From the NCBI RefSeq assembly GCF_022811685.1, contig NZ_CP094532.1:62001-126000 (forward strand): 64,000 bases of DNA. Direction: 5' to 3'. The stretch is from Chryseobacterium suipulveris (lineage in GTDB: Bacteria; Bacteroidota; Bacteroidia; Flavobacteriales; Weeksellaceae). The notes beneath the pieces are model-generated. The model saw only the letters and a list, made by a program, of their open reading frames with translations. It did no database searches and was not told where the DNA came from. Below are positions 9,536 through 18,041 of this stretch, in pieces; within the stretch, counting starts at the first letter, position 1, and each line of letters starts with the position of its first letter. Both the position numbers and the translations under genes were made by a program.

Positions 9536-10039
9536 ATGAAAATCGCAACATTTTCTCTGTTTGCATGCAGCGCAATTATTGCTGTATCGTGTACCACCAC
9601 CAAAAACTACGCAATCGATGCGAAAAGCGGAACCAACACACAGGGAACCGCTAAGTTCACCCAAACCGGAAAAACGGTTGAACTCGACCTGAACGTTTAC
9701 AAACTCACTCCCGGAATTCACGCGGTTCACATTCACGAAAAAGGAGACTGCTCAACTGCTGATGCAAGTTCTGCTGGTGGACACTGGAATCCGACCGGTC
9801 ACAACCACGGAAGATGGGGAACCGATTCTTACCATAAAGGTGATATCGGTAACTTAGCTGCCGATAAGGACGGAACTGCAAGAAAAATCTTTAAGACCGA
9901 CCAATGGTGTATTGGCTGTAAAGATGAAAGCAAAAATATTCTTGGCAAATCTTTAATTATTCACGCTGCAGAAGATGACTTCAAAACTCAGCCAACCGGA
10001 AATGCGGGCGGAAGAGTAGGCTGCGTGGAAATTAAATAA
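9536..10039 (+). CDS. sodC: Cu/Zn superoxide dismutase lipoprotein
   Basis: Converts superoxide to hydrogen peroxide and oxygen in the periplasm or at the outer membrane. The N-terminus is a lipoprotein signal with lipobox AVSC (Cys19). Copper and zinc ligands are seen in HAVHIHEKGDC, GGHWNPTGHNHG and HKGDIGNL, and the final His in IIHAAEDDF. The conserved Arg lies in NAGGRVGC. An extra CIGC pair near residue 126 could form an additional disulfide. Length (167) is normal. It is a single gene, followed by a dispersed repeat and an IS element. Confidence 0.95.
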   Translation: MKIATFSLFACSAIIAVSCTTTKNYAIDAKSGTNTQGTAKFTQTGKTVELDLNVYKLTPGIHAVHIHEKGDCSTADASSAGGHWNPTGHNHGRWGTDSYHKGDIGNLAADKDGTARKIFKTDQWCIGCKDESKNILGKSLIIHAAEDDFKTQPTGNAGGRVGCVEIK

Positions 10040-10064
10040 ACACTACGTTTTCTGAGAAGATCGG

Positions 10065-10118
10065 AATTCCCCTCCTTTGGAGGGGTGTCTTCGAGGAACG
10101 AGAAGACGGGGTGGTTTT
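10065..10118 (+). repeat. dispersed intergenic repeat, copy B
   Basis: AATTCCCCTCCTTTGGAG then GGGTGTCTTCG and GAAGACGGGGTGGTTTT. It contains two nested small stems (CCCCTCC/GGAGGGG and GTCTTC/GAAGAC). It matches copies at 2164-2220 and 18641-18695 in framework. Confidence 0.7.
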
Positions 10119-10242
10119 ATAGCCCATCACAATTTTCTTCAGAATTAGACAGCAATTGAAAAACAAAGGTAATGTGGTCAAAAATAGTTGGTGTTTTTTT
10201 AAAAAATAATTTGTAATATTCGGCTGTTGGTTGGAAGAGGAA

Positions 10243-10328
10243 GCGAGCCATGCAGAGGTGCAACTCGCCAGCAATACAACTGACGCTGTAAACGATAGTT
10301 TAGAGGGATGGTTTCGACCATCCTTTTT
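10243..10328 (+). ncRNA. candidate structured RNA in the IS, antisense side
   Basis: Four adjacent hairpins on the strand opposite the transposase: 10243-10268 (GCGAG/CTCGC around TGCA-GAGG-TGCA), 10269-10288 (CAGC/GCTG), 10289-10302 (TAAAC-GATA-GTTTA) and 10306-10328 (GGATGGT-TTCG-ACCATCC followed by five T). The last has the form of an intrinsic terminator with a UUCG loop. The same block is present in copy 2. No promoter is proven. A TTTG lies at about 10210. The existence of an RNA is inferred. Confidence 0.45.
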
Positions 10329-10369
10329 AATAAATTATCGGAACAGCCAAATGGCTAAAAAACCTTTCA

Positions 10370-11346
10370 TCACTTCTGGTTTTTATAGAAAAGATACCAT
10401 TGAATGAATTTTTTGCGCCTACTTTTAGTAAGTCCTCTATGAATATTCAGATTGCCTTTCAGATGTCCGAAGAAGGATTCCAGACCATTGGTGGTTTTCG
10501 GTATCTTAGGATTCTGTAGAAAGGTGAACATATTTGGAAGCGCCTTTTTGATCACTGAAAAACTTCGCCTCACCATCTTGTGAGTATACCAATACCTTCC
10601 TGTTTCCTCATTGTAAGATTTTTCATTGATAAACTCTTTGTGCTGCTCGAACCAATCCACAAGCTCCCGTATCCAATATTGCTTTTTTGACTCGCAGTCG
10701 ATAAAGTGAAGTTTACACGCAATCTCTCGGAGCTCGAATCCTGCCCTTGTTTTAGGATGTGCGGAAAGCCATATCTTGCACATTCTCTGGATATGCACCA
10801 GGCATCTCTGCATCGGAACTTTCGGGCATACCTTTCTAATAGCCTTAATCAGGGATTTATCTCCGTCGCACGTAATCCCACCAATTTTTACACCCAAATC
10901 AAGAATATTTTGAAGATCTTCCCTAAGTTCTTCAAAGTGTTCACCATCGGTTATTCTGTAAAGTTGGGTTTGTTTGAAGACATCGTCCCTAAAAACGACA
11001 AGACAGATTTCATTGGAAAAATATGTGGCGTCAATCAAAAGATAGACTTCCTTGTTCTGACTGTAACTCAGCTGTGGAGCCTTTGCCAGCATAAGGTTAA
11101 AATATCGTTGGAGCGTACTGATCAAATATCCGGATTCAATTGAAATCTGCTCGTAAGTTTGTCGACCTATGATCCACTTCCTGAACCAAATCTCTTTATT
11201 TTTTAAACTTACGGATTTGTTTTCAAGCGTAAAGTAAATCCCGCAGTTCTTACACTTGAACCGCCTCTTGCCTTTCTGTTTTCCCCACGAAATGGTATCC
11301 AAACTTCCACAACACCAACAACGATTTTTTTTGATTTTTCAGACAT
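10370..11346 (-). CDS. IS transposase, zinc-binding IS256/MULE-like variant, frameshifted start
   Basis: DDE transposase. Catalytic residues are in LLIDATYFS, GITCDGDKSL and TNGLESFFGHL. MULE/IS256-type residues are seen in MQRCLVHIQRMCK. The main frame covers 10370-11302 and has no ATG start, only TTG. Reading upstream in that frame adds CWCCG, which pairs with CKNCG to make a four-Cys zinc ribbon. An ATG at 11346 opens the other frame. A -1 shift on the A8 run (11325-11332 on this strand, TCA AAA AAA ATC) joins both parts into one product. Both copies keep A8, so the shift looks programmed. A TTG start without the ribbon is the alternative. Confidence 0.85.
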
Positions 11347-11452
11347 AAAAAAAATTTATTGAAACAAAGTTCAATAAACTTTTGTAATCGCATCTAATAA
11401 TCGGTATTACAAAGAATTTTACCAACTATTTTTGACTATTAAATCAAAACAA

Positions 11453-11482
11453 AAAAACCTTGTCAAAATCGACAAGGTTTTT
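11453..11482 (-). terminator. intrinsic terminator of clpC
   Basis: Perfect 12-bp stem AAAAACCTTGTC/GACAAGGTTTTT with a 6-base loop, just downstream of the clpC stop. The IS target duplication ends at its first base. Confidence 0.85.
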
Positions 11483-11500
11483 CTGTATCTGAAATCGCGA

Positions 11501-14020
11501 TTATTTCGCCGTTTCTTTCTTTTTCACACTTGCTCCTTCCAAAGCATCTTTGGCTTCGTTCAGTTGCAGCACGATGGTCTCGCCTTCTGAAAGCTGCTTG
11601 TTGACCAGCATTTCCGCAAGCAGATCTTCGATATACTTTTGGATAGCTCGTTTTAGTGGTCTCGCTCCGAAGTCTTTGTCCCAACCTTTTTCAGCGATAA
11701 AGTTTTTCGCATCCTCGGTAAGTTCCACTTTGTAGTCGAGTTTTTCCAGACGCTTATACAACTTGTTGAGTTCCAGATCGATGATTTTCGAGATGTCGTC
11801 TTTTTCCAAACTGTTGAAAATCACGATATCGTCGATTCTGTTCAGGAATTCCGGTGCGAAAGCTTTCTTCAGTGCATTTTCGATGGTGCTTCTTGCACGT
11901 GCATCCGAAGTCGATTTTTTCGCAGTGGTTCCGAATCCTACTCCGTCGCCGAAATCTTTCAAATCTCTCGTTCCGATGTTGGAAGTAAGGATGACGATCG
12001 TATTTCTAAAGTCGATTTTCCTGCCTAAAGAATCGGTTACGAAACCTTCGTCCAAAATCTGCAATAAGATATTGAAAACATCAGGGTGAGCTTTTTCGAT
12101 TTCGTCTAAAAGTACAACGGCATAAGGTTTTCTGCGAACAGCTTCCGTCAATTGACCGCCTTCTTCGTAACCAACGTATCCTGGAGGAGCTCCTACCAAT
12201 CTCGAAACGGCAAATTTTTCCATATATTCGCTCATATCGATTCTGATCAAAGCGTCGTCGGAATCGAAAAGTTCTCGGGCCATTACTTTGGCGAGCTCGG
12301 TTTTCCCGACACCCGTTGTTCCAAGGAAGATGAACGTTCCGATTGGTCGGTTTGGATCTTTCAGTCCGGCTCTATTTCGTTGGATCGCTTTCACGACTTT
12401 TTTCACGGCTTCTTCCTGTCCGATCACTTTTCCGTTCAGCATCGTGTCCATTTGAGCCAACTTGTCGAGTTCGTTTTTGCCGACTTTGGTTACAGGGATT
12501 CCACTCATCATAGAAACCACTTCCGCAACATTTTCTTCGGTTACGGTTTCTTTCTTTTCCTTCACATTTTTATCCCAGGTTTCCTGAGCAAGGTTCAGCT
12601 CGATTTGCAGTCTTTCCTCTTCATCTTTCAGTTTTCGGGCTTCAAGATAATCCTGCGCCTTTACTGCTTTCTGTTTCTGTTCCTTGATTTCCTCGATTTT
12701 CTTTTCGTGGTCGATGATTTCGGTCGGAACTTTCATGTTTTTGATATACACTCTCGATCCAGCTTCGTCCATCGCGTCGATGGCTTTGTCTGGTAGAAAA
12801 CGGTCTGTAATATATCTCGACGTCAAATTCACACACGCCGCAATCGCTTCATCGGTGTAAATGACGTTGTGATGGTCTTCGTATTTGTCTTTAATCTGAT
12901 TTAAAATCTGGATGGTTTCTTCCACGGAAGTCGGTTCCACCATCACTTTTTGGAAACGTCTTTCGAGCGCGCCGTCTTTCTCGATATACTGTCGATATTC
13001 GTCCAAAGTGGTTGCACCGATGCATTGGATTTCTCCTCTCGCCAAAGCAGGTTTAAACATATTTGATGCATCGAGACTTCCCGTTGAACTTCCTGCTCCC
13101 ACAATCGTGTGCAACTCATCGATGAAGAGGATTACGTCGCGGTTTTTCTCAAGTTCGGTCATAATCGCCTTCATTCTTTCTTCGAACTGACCTCGGTATT
13201 TCGTACCAGCAACCAAACTCGCCAAATCAAGCGTGATCACCCGTTTTCCGAAGAGCACGCGCGAAACTTTTTTCTGGTGAATTCTCAGCGCCAAACCTTC
13301 AGCAATTGCAGATTTACCAACTCCAGGTTCACCGATAAGTAACGGATTGTTTTTCTTTCTTCTCGATAAGATTTGGGAAACTCTTTCAATTTCCTGCTCT
13401 CTTCCGATTACAGGGTCAAGTTTTCCGTCTCTTGCCAAAGAAGTGAGGTCTCTTCCAAAATTATCTAAAGTCGGCGTTTTGCTTTTTCCTGTTCCGATAT
13501 TTCCCGTTGGTTTACGCATCTGTCCGTACTCCTCTCTTTCCTCGTCATCGTCGTAGGCGCTCATTTTCGGATTTTGCCCCGAATTTTTCAGCATCGTTTG
13601 GTATTCCTTCGTCACTCTTTCGTAGTCGATATCGTAGGAACCGAGAATATTGGTGGTGGGATCTTCGGATTTGTAAAGAATTCCGAGAAGAAGATGCACC
13701 GTGTTGATTTCCGAACCTTGGTACTGTCTGCACTCGAGTTCGGAGCGTTTCACTGCCTGATCCGCCATCTTGGTAAACGAAATCTTGTCGCTTTCGGCAT
13801 TGAAAGGGTTCAAACTTGCAACTGCCATCGTTTCGATTTTTCTTCTGATTTGCGTTAAATCTGCTCCCAGATTTTGCAGGATGTCGCGTGCGGAATTTTC
13901 TGTTCTAATAATTCCTAAAAGGAAATGCTCGGTATTCAGGAATTCGCTCTGCAAACGTCTTGCCTCATTTTTACTTTGTTTGAACACCTGGTCCAAACCG
14001 TTGGAGAATTTATGATCCAT
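11501..14020 (-). CDS. clpC: ATP-dependent Clp protease ATP-binding subunit ClpC
   Basis: Hexameric AAA+ unfoldase that feeds proteins to ClpP. The N-terminal Clp_N repeats cover about residues 1-145. The first AAA domain has Walker A GEPGVGKS at 230-237 and the second has LGTTGVGKTELAK near 570. Between them a UVR-type middle segment (AQDYLEARKLKDEEERLQ) marks ClpC rather than ClpB, whose coiled coil is much longer. The 839-residue length fits. A ClpP-docking tripeptide was not pinned down by eye. It is a single-gene unit with its own promoter and terminator. Confidence 0.95.
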   Translation of the reverse strand: MDHKFSNGLDQVFKQSKNEARRLQSEFLNTEHFLLGIIRTENSARDILQNLGADLTQIRRKIETMAVASLNPFNAESDKISFTKMADQAVKRSELECRQYQGSEINTVHLLLGILYKSEDPTTNILGSYDIDYERVTKEYQTMLKNSGQNPKMSAYDDDEEREEYGQMRKPTGNIGTGKSKTPTLDNFGRDLTSLARDGKLDPVIGREQEIERVSQILSRRKKNNPLLIGEPGVGKSAIAEGLALRIHQKKVSRVLFGKRVITLDLASLVAGTKYRGQFEERMKAIMTELEKNRDVILFIDELHTIVGAGSSTGSLDASNMFKPALARGEIQCIGATTLDEYRQYIEKDGALERRFQKVMVEPTSVEETIQILNQIKDKYEDHHNVIYTDEAIAACVNLTSRYITDRFLPDKAIDAMDEAGSRVYIKNMKVPTEIIDHEKKIEEIKEQKQKAVKAQDYLEARKLKDEEERLQIELNLAQETWDKNVKEKKETVTEENVAEVVSMMSGIPVTKVGKNELDKLAQMDTMLNGKVIGQEEAVKKVVKAIQRNRAGLKDPNRPIGTFIFLGTTGVGKTELAKVMARELFDSDDALIRIDMSEYMEKFAVSRLVGAPPGYVGYEEGGQLTEAVRRKPYAVVLLDEIEKAHPDVFNILLQILDEGFVTDSLGRKIDFRNTIVILTSNIGTRDLKDFGDGVGFGTTAKKSTSDARARSTIENALKKAFAPEFLNRIDDIVIFNSLEKDDISKIIDLELNKLYKRLEKLDYKVELTEDAKNFIAEKGWDKDFGARPLKRAIQKYIEDLLAEMLVNKQLSEGETIVLQLNEAKDALEGASVKKKETAK

Positions 14021-14074
14021 AATCTTGTCTCAATCTGTTTTTAAAGGTAAAGAAAAAAATTCTTTAGCCATAAT

Positions 14075-14082
14075 CAAAGTTA
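14075..14082 (-). promoter_or_regulatory. -7 promoter element for clpC
   Basis: TAACTTTG on the minus strand (TAnnTTTG), 54 bp before the clpC start. No CtsR-like operator was seen. Confidence 0.45.
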
Positions 14083-14180
14083 CAAATACTTTACCAAAAA
14101 TAAATAATGACTTTATGGCAGAAATGATTTCTTCAATTCACTGAAAATGATTAGGTTTGTCACCCCAAATTTTTAAAGCA

Positions 14181-14399
14181 ATGAGTCCTGAAATTACCAA
14201 CTACATCGGCTATGGCGCATCATTCTTCGTAGTGCTGAGTTTTGTGCTGAAAGACATTAAGAAAATCAGAATCGTAAATTTAATTGGCTGTATTCTCTTC
14301 GTAATCTACGGTGTTTACAGTGATTATTTGTGGCCGATCATTATTCCCAATGCAATTCTCTGCGTAATTCAGGCGTATCATTTGCTGAAAAAAGACTAA
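14181..14399 (+). CDS. small YgjV-like inner membrane protein
   Basis: Protein of 72 residues with three hydrophobic helices (about 8-22, 31-45 and 50-66). The pattern YIGYGASFFVVLSFVLKDIKKIR followed by N-LIGCILFVIYG recalls the YgjV/SemiSWEET-like small membrane family. The start at 14181 gives a normal membrane N-terminus; an in-frame ATG eight codons upstream is less likely. It ends 9 bp before the glycosyltransferase gene and is probably co-transcribed. The function is unknown. Confidence 0.65.
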   Translation: MSPEITNYIGYGASFFVVLSFVLKDIKKIRIVNLIGCILFVIYGVYSDYLWPIIIPNAILCVIQAYHLLKKD

Positions 14400-14408
14400 T
14401 TTTCAGCA

Positions 14409-15506
14409 ATGAAAGTTTTGGTAAGCGTTTTCAATAATTTATATACAGACCAACGTGTAGAAAAGGTTTGCAGAACTTTATCCGAAAACGGTTACGAGAT
14501 CGAACTCATCGGAAACGATTGGGGCGGCTTGCCAGAAATGCAGCGACCGTACCCTTTTTCGCGGATTTTGTTAAAGTCAAAATCGCTGAAACTCGCCTAT
14601 CCCGAATTTAACTGGAAACTGTATTTTGAGCTTTTAAAGAGGGCCGACAAAAACACCGTTCTTCTTTCCAATGACTTGGATACGCTTTTGGCGAACCGAC
14701 TTGTTTCAAGGAAACTTAGGATTCCACTAGTTTTCGACAGTCACGAGATTTTCACGGAAATGCCTGCAATCAATGGGCGCTTTACCCAGAAAATCTGGCG
14801 GCTTCTTCAAAAAGCTATCGTTCCCAAACTGGAATTTGTGATGACGGCGAGTGAAAGCTACGCCGATTGGTTTGCTAAAACCTACGGAATTGAAAGACCG
14901 ATCGTCGTTCAGAATTTTCCGTTAAGAATTGAAAACCCGCAAAACTACTCCGAAATTAATTCGAACAAAGTCATTCTTTATCAAGGTGTGATCAATCCAT
15001 CCCGTGGTTTGGACAAGATGATTCCTGCAATGCAGCATATTGAAAATGCCGAATTCTGGATTTGCGGAGACGGTCCCAAAAAAGAGGAATATGTTGCTTT
15101 AACTAAAACTTTAGGTCTGGAAGAAAAAGTGAAATTTCTCGGAAAATTGTTACCCGAAAAACTCCGCGAAATTACCAAGAAAGCGGATGTTGGTTTAAGC
15201 ATCGAAGAAAACAACGGGCTCAGTTACTACTACTCGATGCCGAACAAAGTTTCGGATTATATTCAGCAGAGAGTTCCCGTCGTGGTTTCGGATTTTCCCG
15301 AAATGGGAAAAGTAATCGAACGTTTCGAGGTAGGCGAAAAAATCGGGAACCATTCGGAACTCGTCGAAAAAATCGGCATCGTCTTGCGCAACGGTAAAAA
15401 GTTTTATGAGGACCACCTTAACAAAGCTGCATCCGAACTTTGCTGGGAAAAAGAGGAACCAAAAATTACAGCGCTTTTCAAAAAGGTCGTGCAGAAGAAT
15501 TTCTAA
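14409..15506 (+). CDS. GT-B glycosyltransferase (group 1/GT4-like)
   Basis: Cytoplasmic glycosyltransferase of 365 residues. It opens with MKVLVSVFNNLYTDQRVEKV, typical of group 1 enzymes of Bacteroidota. The C-terminal nucleotide-sugar domain shows VILYQGVINPSRGLDKMI (about 190-207), WICGDGPKKEEY (about 220) and a donor-site segment SIEENNGLSYYYSMPNKVSDY (about 265-285). It probably adds a sugar to a surface polysaccharide or lipid. The acceptor is unknown. A heptosyltransferase-like gene and a GDP-mannose synthesis gene lie close by, which fits envelope glycan work. Confidence 0.85.
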   Translation: MKVLVSVFNNLYTDQRVEKVCRTLSENGYEIELIGNDWGGLPEMQRPYPFSRILLKSKSLKLAYPEFNWKLYFELLKRADKNTVLLSNDLDTLLANRLVSRKLRIPLVFDSHEIFTEMPAINGRFTQKIWRLLQKAIVPKLEFVMTASESYADWFAKTYGIERPIVVQNFPLRIENPQNYSEINSNKVILYQGVINPSRGLDKMIPAMQHIENAEFWICGDGPKKEEYVALTKTLGLEEKVKFLGKLLPEKLREITKKADVGLSIEENNGLSYYYSMPNKVSDYIQQRVPVVVSDFPEMGKVIERFEVGEKIGNHSELVEKIGIVLRNGKKFYEDHLNKAASELCWEKEEPKITALFKKVVQKNF

Positions 15507-15518
15507 GGCCGAATTCCT

Positions 15519-15526
15519 TACCTTTG
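15519..15526 (+). promoter_or_regulatory. -7 promoter element for sufE
   Basis: TACCTTTG (TAnnTTTG), 19 bp before the sufE ATG. The likely transcription start falls at an ATG (15532) that opens a five-codon reading frame whose stop TGA overlaps the sufE start codon. Confidence 0.5.
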
Positions 15527-15545
15527 TAAAAATGAAATTTCAGCG

Positions 15546-15965
15546 ATGACCATCAAAGAAAAACAGCAGGAACTTGTTGACGAATTTTCCTTTCTTGACG
15601 ACTGGGAACAGAAATACGAATACATTATCGACCTCGGAAAAGAACTGAAAGGACTTCCCGATGACAAAAAAACGGAAGCCAACCTCATCAAAGGTTGTCA
15701 GTCGCAGGTTTGGATCGACGCCGAGTTCAAGGACGGCAAACTCTTCTTCAACGCCGATTCCGACGGAATTCTCCCGAAAGGAATAGTTTCGCTTCTGGTT
15801 TCGGTGTACAGCGGTCATTCCACCCAGGAAATTTTGGATTCGGACTTTAAGTTTATCGAAGAAATCGGGTTGCAGGAATTTCTGTCGCCTTCTAGAGCCA
15901 ATGGTTTAATGGCGATGACCAAGCAGATCAAGTTTTACGCAGTAGCATTTCAAATCAAAAAGTGA
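15546..15965 (+). CDS. sufE: SufE family sulfur acceptor
   Basis: Accepts persulfide sulfur from the SufS cysteine desulfurase and passes it to Fe-S cluster assembly. The family core is seen in EFSFLDDWEQKYEYIIDLG (about 12-30) and the acceptor Cys in LIKGCQSQVW (about residue 51). The length of 139 is normal. No other suf gene is adjacent. It overlaps the next gene by 4 bp (GTGA), so translation is coupled, although the partner is an unrelated glycosyltransferase. Confidence 0.92.
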   Translation: MTIKEKQQELVDEFSFLDDWEQKYEYIIDLGKELKGLPDDKKTEANLIKGCQSQVWIDAEFKDGKLFFNADSDGILPKGIVSLLVSVYSGHSTQEILDSDFKFIEEIGLQEFLSPSRANGLMAMTKQIKFYAVAFQIKK

Positions 15966-16927
15966 CGAGAATTTTAGCATACCGATTTTCAGCTTTCGGA
16001 GATGTTGCCATGACAGTTCCTGTGATTACTGAGTTTCTGGAGCAGAATCCCAATGTCGAAATCGTGATGGTTTCCCGAAAAAATTTCAAAGACCTTTTCG
16101 AAGGAATTCCAAACCTTGTTTTCAAAGGAATCAATCTGGATGACTACAAAGGAGTTTTCGGAATGCGAAAATTATCGAAAGAGTTGATGGATGAATTTGA
16201 TTTTAAACACGTTGCAGATCTACACGACGTCATCAGAACAAAAATCCTCGACAGGATTTTCACCAGAAAAGGATTCAAAGTTTCAAAAATCGATAAGGGA
16301 AAGGATGAAAAAGAACACCTTACCGACATCTGGAATCTCGAGAAAACGCAACTGAAAAAGAATACCGAACGCTACGCCGAGGTGTTCCGCGGATTGGGAT
16401 TTAATCTAGAACTTTCGCACCACTACCGCGAGAAAAGCAAGGAAAAATCAGGAATCGGAATCGCTCCTTTCGCCCAACACAAGGGAAAAATGCTTCCTTT
16501 GGAAAAAACTTTCGAAGTCGCCAAAATTCTTTCCCAACAACATAAAATCTATTTTTTCGGCGGAGGTAAGAACGAGGTTGAAACCCTCAACAACTGGGAA
16601 AGCCAAATCCCAAATTCTGAAAACCTCGCAGGAAAACTGACCTTAAAACAGGAACTCGAAAAAATTTCGCACCTCGAACTGATGATCTCGATGGATTCAG
16701 CGAACATGCATTTGGCGAGTTTGGTAGGAACACGCTGTGTTTCAGTTTGGGGATCGACGCATCCTTTTGCGGGATTCCTCGGTTATGGGCAAAGCGAAAA
16801 TGATGTCGTGCAAATCAAGGATTTAACTTGCAGACCTTGCTCAGTATTTGGCGATAAGGAATGTTTCCGGGGCGACTGGGCGTGCTTGGAAGAGATTGAG
16901 GTGCAGAAGGTTATCAAAAAAATATAA
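15962..16927 (+). CDS. heptosyltransferase-like glycosyltransferase (family 9)
   Basis: GT-B enzyme of 321 residues resembling ADP-heptose:LPS heptosyltransferases. The N-terminus RILAYRFSAFGDVAMTVPVI carries the family acceptor-loop GD motif. The C-terminal half has IGIAPFAQHKGKMLP and SMDSANMHLASLVGTRCVSVWGSTHP, the sugar-nucleotide site. It starts with GTG overlapping the sufE stop. A terminal Cys-rich tail (CRPCSVFGDKECFRGDWAC) is usual in this family. It likely acts in LPS core or related glycan synthesis at the inner membrane. Confidence 0.85.
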   Translation: MTRILAYRFSAFGDVAMTVPVITEFLEQNPNVEIVMVSRKNFKDLFEGIPNLVFKGINLDDYKGVFGMRKLSKELMDEFDFKHVADLHDVIRTKILDRIFTRKGFKVSKIDKGKDEKEHLTDIWNLEKTQLKKNTERYAEVFRGLGFNLELSHHYREKSKEKSGIGIAPFAQHKGKMLPLEKTFEVAKILSQQHKIYFFGGGKNEVETLNNWESQIPNSENLAGKLTLKQELEKISHLELMISMDSANMHLASLVGTRCVSVWGSTHPFAGFLGYGQSENDVVQIKDLTCRPCSVFGDKECFRGDWACLEEIEVQKVIKKI

Positions 16928-16955
16928 AATCCATTCGCGCGGAATGGATTTTTTT
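16926..16955. terminator. bidirectional intrinsic terminator
   Basis: Stem AAAATCCATTC/GGAATGGATTTT with loop GCGC and a T run, between convergent genes whose stops lie at 16927 and 16957. Confidence 0.85.
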
Positions 16956-16956
16956 G

Positions 16957-18039
16957 TTACATAAATTTGTCGCCCTTTTTTAGCGTTCTTAAATCCTGAA
17001 CATATTCTTTGATAAGTTGGTCGTTGTCGCGCGGACAGATCAACAATGCTTTATCGGTATCGACGATGATAAAGTTTTTGAGACCATCGATAATCGCCGC
17101 TTTGTTTCGGCTTTTCAGTCGCACAATATTTCCTTTGGAGTTGTAGGTCAAGATATGTTTTGACTTGATGGCATTTTTGTCCTCGTCTTTTTCGGCATTT
17201 TCATAAACGGAAGTCCAGGTTCCCAAATCGCTCCATCCCAGATCCGAAGGAATTACGTAAACGTTTTTCGCCTTTTCCAAAATTCCGTTGTCGATCGAGA
17301 TTTTGTTCACTTTAGGATAGATCAGATCAATACACGCTGATTCACCTTTCGCATTGTACTTGCAGCTTTGGAAGTGTTGCGACATTTCCTCAAGATAAAG
17401 TTCAAATGCTGCAAGAATCGATTTCACATTCCAGATAAAGATTCCCGCGTTCCACAGGAAGTCGCCGCTTTCAAGAAAAGTTTTCGCGATTTCGAGGTCG
17501 GGTTTTTCGGTAAAGGTTTTTACTTTATAGTATTCAGAATTCTTTTTCTCCACAAACTGAATGTAGCCGTAACCAGTATCGGGACGCGTCGGCTTAATTC
17601 CCAAAGTGATGAGGTAGTCGTTTTTTTCTGCAAGGTTGAAGCCGAGCTCCACTTTTCGCAGGAAGATGTTTTCCTTTAAAATCAAATGATCCGCGGGAAG
17701 CACAATCATATTTGCATCGGGATTAAGGTCAGCGATTTTTTTAGCCATATAAATATTGCAGGCCGCCGTATTCTTCATCATCGGTTCGCCCACGATATTT
17801 TCGGGTCTCAGTTGCGGAAGCTGCTGTTCGGTGAGCGAAACGTATTCTCTGTTGGTAATCACGAAAATATTTTCCGCGGGTACGATTTTGTTGATTCTGT
17901 CAAAAGTTTGCTGGATCATCGTTCGTCCCGTCCCTAAAATATCCTGAAACTGCTTTGGGTATTTTTGGGTACTCATCGGCCAGAATCTGCTGCCGATTCC
18001 TCCTGCCATAATCACGCAGTAATTATTTGATTTTGTCAT
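16957..18039 (-). CDS. mannose-1-phosphate guanylyltransferase
   Basis: Makes GDP-mannose from mannose-1-phosphate and GTP, the donor for surface glycans. The signature IMAGGIGSRFWPMST (residues 10-24) binds the nucleotide and FTEKPD (about 165) is the second family motif. The 360-residue protein ends after the transferase and short beta-helix part, so it lacks the isomerase domain of bifunctional ManC/AlgA enzymes. The start at 18039 lies 3 bp after the sprT-like stop; longer in-frame starts would overlap that gene. It forms a two-gene unit with it. Confidence 0.92.
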   Translation of the reverse strand: MTKSNNYCVIMAGGIGSRFWPMSTQKYPKQFQDILGTGRTMIQQTFDRINKIVPAENIFVITNREYVSLTEQQLPQLRPENIVGEPMMKNTAACNIYMAKKIADLNPDANMIVLPADHLILKENIFLRKVELGFNLAEKNDYLITLGIKPTRPDTGYGYIQFVEKKNSEYYKVKTFTEKPDLEIAKTFLESGDFLWNAGIFIWNVKSILAAFELYLEEMSQHFQSCKYNAKGESACIDLIYPKVNKISIDNGILEKAKNVYVIPSDLGWSDLGTWTSVYENAEKDEDKNAIKSKHILTYNSKGNIVRLKSRNKAAIIDGLKNFIIVDTDKALLICPRDNDQLIKEYVQDLRTLKKGDKFM

Positions 18040-18041
18040 TG

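Larger units (their letters stand above)
10168..11445 (-). mobile_element. insertion sequence, copy 1 (IS256/MULE-like, 1278 bp)
   Basis: The ends were fixed by comparing the two copies in the window. Both ends carry the inverted core GTCAAAAATAGTTGGT, set 9 bp inside the tips (tips GGTAATGTG and GATTTAATA). The direct repeats AAAACAAA at 10160-10167 and 11446-11453 are a perfect 8-bp target duplication. The element holds one transposase gene and about 200 bp of structured noncoding DNA after it. It inserted between sodC and the clpC terminator and broke no gene. It is nearly identical to copy 2, so at least one transposition was recent. Confidence 0.95.

Noticed and set aside
10706-11143. 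Antisense open frame of 145 residues inside the transposase gene (also in copy 2)
   Set aside because: It is the complement of the transposase coding sequence with no start signal or recognisable family, and the two copies differ by a stretch of changes that are silent on the transposase side.
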